Shown here: positions 59,341-64,000 of the stretch, piece by piece | Position numbering within the stretch: the stretch's first letter is position 1 | Layout: each line of letters begins with the position of its first letter | Made by a program: the position numbers and the translations under genes | Assembly (NCBI GenBank): GCA_029207755.1 | Contig: JARCOQ010000002.1 | Location: forward strand, 92,665,087 to 92,729,086 | Reading direction: 5' to 3' | Length of the DNA stretch: 64,000 nucleotides | Source: Chamaea fasciata | Taxonomy: Eukaryota; Chordata; Aves; Passeriformes; Sylviidae | Notes under the pieces: generated by a model | Seen by the model: the letters and a program-made list of their open reading frames with translations, nothing else | Database searches by the model: none | What the model was told of the DNA's origin: nothing

Positions 59341-62300
59341 AGACATTTGTAGTGGGTCCTCCTCACACTGGGTTTCCTTGTACTATAAATTCCTACTCTG
59401 CAAATATGTGGTGTCACTAGTGTTCCAGAATAAGCCAGGTGGTTGTCATCAAGCCTGATTGGAAGCCATTAAAATCACTGAATTAGCACTGGTGTGAAAC
59501 AATATTGTGAGCCACTTGATTTAATTAAAAACTGACCTGTCAGTTAAATGGATTGAACTTTGCATTTCAAAACAGAAAGAAAGCTCAACAGTAAAAAAGC
59601 ACTCAAAATAACTTTCACATAAATATAATCACAATATCATATAGAAATTGATTCTAGATTTAACAAAGTAGATTTTTTTCCTACAAAATAATTAAATTCC
59701 CCTGAAAGAATTCAGGCTGTGCAACATTCCATAATCTTAGCAGCAGCAAAGAGTGAAATGCAGCAGTCAAGTTCTGGTCTGGGGGAGTTATCCAGTTTCA
59801 AGGATGAGAGCCATTGTGAGCCAATACAAACTTTTCTCTAGGTTCTGCAGTGGAAGATTGTCACAAAAACAAAGATAATCAAATCTCTTTCAGTGCTGAA
59901 ATTTTGGCACTTAAATCCCTCTCAAACTTTTTTTTTTTTTAATCTCCTGTGGATGGTCTAATTTCTCCTTTAAGAAAGTCAGCTGTTCATTTAAGGAAAT
60001 AGTTTGCAAATGCTCTATATTAATGATACAGCTAATCAAATGCTGTAAAAAACTAGGGAGAAACAATTATTACAAATATTATTCCACTTTTGTTTCATAG
60101 GATTCAATCTGACAGAGAGTGGTTGGTGCTGGAATTGAGTAAAATATGATTTCCTTGTTATTAAGCAAGGAAACATATTTCCTTGCTTGAGGGAGGAAAG
60201 GTGATAGCTACAGATCTAGGACTTTCTTCAACTGAAAAGACCTACAAAGTGTACTAAAATTTCATGCATGCTCAAATACCAGAATTTGTTTTCAGAATGT
60301 CTGTCATTTCAAAAACAATGTGGAGACTGCCTGTGGTAAAGTTGCTAGCTAATGCATCATAATACTTAACCCTACATGTCATCTAAGTTTCACTGGGATT
60401 TCTTCAGTAATTATGCTGTAGTTTCTTGCAGGGAAGAAATTCTTCCTGGGTGGTGGACATAGGGTTATTGTAGTTTTGTCACAATGATTTGGGTTGCATA
60501 CAACAGCCATTCATGCATAGAAGAGTAAGATGCAATAGTAATACTAAATTATTTCTGCTATGGCTAATATTTTAAAATAGCAAAAAATTCACTCAGTGGT
60601 ACTTGATGTAGAAGAGAGAGTGCTAACACAGTAATTGTCACAGCCTAGATAAAGCCCCCACATGGCTAGTGTAGCTTAGCTGTGTGTTTTGTACTGTTAG
60701 TATGTAGTTGAACATAGCTGACAATCAGTGAAAATTAAAAATAAGATAAATGTTCCTCACAAAGTAAATGAGCTAATCTTTGCAATGTATTTGCTTGCAA
60801 TACTCACTTTGTTCTCGGATTTAAGTAGGAGGACCTATTAACCTGCTTCTCAGCAGTAGAGAAAATTAATCCACCCAGTCTAAATAAGGCAATTGTAAAT
60901 GAAAGGCTTTCCTGTAGATTTGTTACTCTCCTACAGCTCTTCAGCAGACAGATGGATCCTTACATATAAATAGCAAAATGTGGAGGATGCTGATGTTGCC
61001 TGGGACCACAATTCATTAAAAAGGGTATTAACCAGTAAGCTATTTTTTTTTTGTATTTAGTGACAGTTGCTATTTTTTTCTGTAGGTTTCAAACAAACAG
61101 AACCAGCATGGGCTTTGAGGTAGCATTGAATCCTTTTGTATGGAGAGGTTCTTTTGCACCAAACACAAACATATGCATCTGACAAGAAAGAACAAGAAAA
61201 AGAAAAAGAAAGAAAAGGAAAATCCTTGAAAGAGGATTCACAATTCACAAAGTACAGCGAGATTTTTTTTTAAAAAATGACCCAGAAAGCTGCAGTAATA
61301 CTTAACTCTGAGAGGCAGTGTGAGCAGCCCTAGGACACAGAAATCAGAAGACCTTGTATGTTGCTCTGCCCACAGAGAGAAAAGACAGCACATACTTTAA
61401 CTACAGTGGGGCCAAAATGTTACTCTGGTCTCTTCCTCCACAGCTCCACCATGACTATCCCATGAGACTGTGATTAAAATGTTATTACTCTGTGCCCATT
61501 TTTTTCATTTGTTGGAAACAAAAAAGAAAGAGCATTTGTTGCTTGCCAGCCTTCAATCATTATCTAGCTATGTAAATATCTAAAGATGTTTTAACTAGCC
61601 ACACTATATGAAGCAAGTTCTTCCTGCTGAGTTTTATTAATTTGCAGTGAAACAGAAATAATGATACTTGCCTGCCTTTGTAATAAGTTTTCAGATCTGT
61701 AAATGAAATGTTTAATATGAAAAGCCTAATGAAAGTTAAATATTTTAGAAAAAAACATCATATGAGTACAAATGCATGGAAGTCATATTACAAAATGCAA
61801 TTAAAGCACTTGCTACAATTTATTTGCTTGCATATTAAGACTCACTTCATATATGTTTTCATGCATAGAGATTTTACCACAAACAGAATTCACACAATTC
61901 ACACATGGCATATTGATGAGCATAGACAGTAGACAAAGTTAATACGTACTTATTTGAATACAATACACTTCTAATTATTTTTGATGAATTTAAACTCAGT
62001 GGGAAATAAATATTGGCTGATATTTCACTGCTAAAGTGAGTATAGATGAAATTTTATTTGAAAAATTCTGACATTACATAGTGTTTATTTTTCATCAACA
62101 CAATTAAAATTTGTAAGGTAAAATAACATTTTTTACTAATATTTAGTAAATAAATAATTATAATCTTCATAGCCATAACAGTAATTTCTTCTTAAATAAA
62201 AGTGAAACTAACAGAAAAGAATCCCCTTAAATGGAAACAACTTAAAACATTTTAAGTACTTAACTGAGTCCCCAAGAGTCTCTATGCCATTTGTCATCTA

Positions 62301-64000
62301 ATTATTTGAGTAGCATGAATAGGGCAAGTATTTCTGACATGATCAGAAGTTCACAGAAATGAGCTATGGAAATATACACAAGACTACGAGGTCAAATTAT
62401 CAAAGCAATCCATTATAGACGGAATACTCAAGTAGATTATATGACTACCTCAGTGCCTCACCAAAATATGTAAAAACTGGGGAGAATGTTAAATAAGTTA
62501 AATAAAATTCTAAGCACAATTATTTCCTAGGTAAGTGTCAATGCAGAGAGTAAGTTCCATTAACAGATTAAGGGAAAAGACCCAAAACAAAAACCAGCAT
62601 AACACCATAAAAACCCCATTGTATATTAAAAACCCCCTTTTATTCAACTCTCTTGGTTGTCACACAGCCTGTGAGGCCTTCTCTGTTTTGAAACTTTCCC
62701 ATGTAGTAAGAGTGTGAGTTTACAGGACAGTGTTCTCAAAATCCTTAAACTTCAGTCTTTAAGTACCTGACTCTATATATTTTATTTTCTTCTCTGACTC
62801 AGCTCCCACCATTCTCTTTCCCTTTTCAGTAGCTTCTGAATTTTGATGCCTGAGACACTGCCTTCTGCCTCCTTCTTCCATAATTCCTTCTGAGAACATC
62901 ACTTTTTCTTCAGCATCCTCAACTGTAAGTCTTCAATACCTGGAAAGTTTACTTCAAAAGATAATTCTATCAGCAGCCAAACTAATCATATTTACTTTCC
63001 TTCATATCTTGTGCACACAGAGTTTTTAGCATCTAAGAATAAGATTATAAACCTTTTACTCTGTGTGGCTAGCAGTAACCTTGCAGTCTGCTGCCCATCT
63101 TCATCAGACTATAAAGTTCTGAATATGCTTGACATCTCTGCACTTTTTATCAAGTCTGTTCGAAGTTGGCCAGCAGGTTCAAAATGCACAAGATCAAAAA
63201 AAACAGTAGTATAAACCCCACTTCCTTTAAACAGTACACTTAAAAATACTCCTTCAGCAGGTGGGGACTTTGCATCTGTTATTGGTTTGCAATTATGATT
63301 AAATCTTAGATGCAGAAATCAGTTCTTAGTTTTTTCTGTTACATACATCAAATTTTCACACTGCATAGAGTGTGACTTTAAAAAAAAAGTATAAATGCGC
63401 ATTGACACAGTAGCTCAATACAAACAAAATGATGATTCCTCCTTCAAGCTAAACAAACACCCAAAGTTTCAGTCTTCCATAAATGCACACATCAAATCAA
63501 TCCAGGAAATTGGACCATTGTGGATAAAATGACATTAATACAAACTAATATAGGAACTATGTAATTTCTAGCAAATTATGTTCAGCATTGCAAATTCAGT
63601 ATAGTGTGTGATACAGTATTTCAGAGAGAATGTGCATTGCATAGAAATTATCTGGGGCTTGTTTTTCCTGGCAGACTTGCTAAGTACTTTCTAATTTCAT
63701 GCAGAGGAATAAAAGGCCAAAATTAACATGATGATCTCTTCTAATTTAAAATCTAAACGTTGCTTTTGTTTTGGAGCTCCCTTTATGGATATCAATACAA
63801 ATCGTAACTCTTTAAATCATCCAGCAGTATGTATCCCAGTCTTCACATACATATTTAAAGATGTGGAGGAAGTACCTAGGCAAGCATTTACCCTAAATAT
63901 ATTACAATTCTTACAATGGAAAGAAGGTCTGTATTCTAGGAGGCCCACAAGCAAATTTGTTGAATTATTTTCTTTTATTAATGTTGGATCCTAGTTTGAT
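59341..64000. other. AT-rich non-coding sequence
   Basis: No gene or repeat family is recognised. It contains an 11-bp stem hairpin at 60163-60188 and a purine-rich simple repeat at about 61188-61220. The 88-codon frame at the right end (63728-63994) has no family features. Confidence 0.55.

Noticed and set aside
1..64000. tRNA, rRNA, CRISPR, operon or bacterial mobile-element signals
   Set aside because: None were seen. No B-box (GGTTCGANTCC) with a matching A-box was found on reading, and the DNA is clearly vertebrate.

Overview
The window looks like intergenic and intronic DNA from a songbird (passerine) nuclear genome. It is AT-rich and carries no long open reading frame with the character of a real gene. 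Its recognisable dispersed repeats are avian: four pieces of the CR1 LINE, several LTRs of endogenous retroviruses of types I know from passerine genomes, and other bird-type GC-rich interspersed repeats. I see no Alu or L1 and nothing prokaryotic (no operons, tRNA, rRNA or CRISPR). The species and locus cannot be named from the sequence alone.

Layout. 1-13 kb: AT-rich non-coding DNA with a paired RFX X-box-like site near 0.9 kb, a GC-richer repeat at 3.54-4.56 kb that was split by a 300-bp LTR, and an LTR end at 13.1 kb. 13-21 kb: a 0.2-kb block present twice (17.27 and 19.53 kb), a CR1 copy between the two blocks, and a second GC-rich interspersed repeat at 20.2-20.9 kb. 21-32.4 kb: mostly unremarkable AT-rich DNA with a 40-base poly-A run. 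32.4-33.9 kb: the one strong CpG island, almost certainly a promoter. It holds several good splice donors facing left on the minus strand and one facing right on the plus strand, so alternative first exons and perhaps divergent transcription are likely. 34-52 kb: non-coding DNA with a CR1 3' end (37.7 kb) and a passerine-type repeat (45.7-46.5 kb). 52-64 kb: a CR1 reverse-transcriptase remnant, a CR1 3' end, a complete solo LTR with a perfect 5-bp target duplication (56.05-56.76 kb), two more LTR copies in opposite orientations (57.5 and 58.8-59.0 kb), and then AT-rich DNA.

The island's minus-strand donors imply that most of the left half may be first introns of a leftward gene whose identity I could not establish. 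Several short minus-strand segments have good splice signals and open frames (29.04, 17.46, 15.83 and 9.24 kb, plus 48.71 kb right of the island). They are offered as testable exon candidates, not as established exons. I found no convincing new biological system; the items most worth checking are the multi-donor CpG island, the candidate exons, the X-box pair and the duplicated block.
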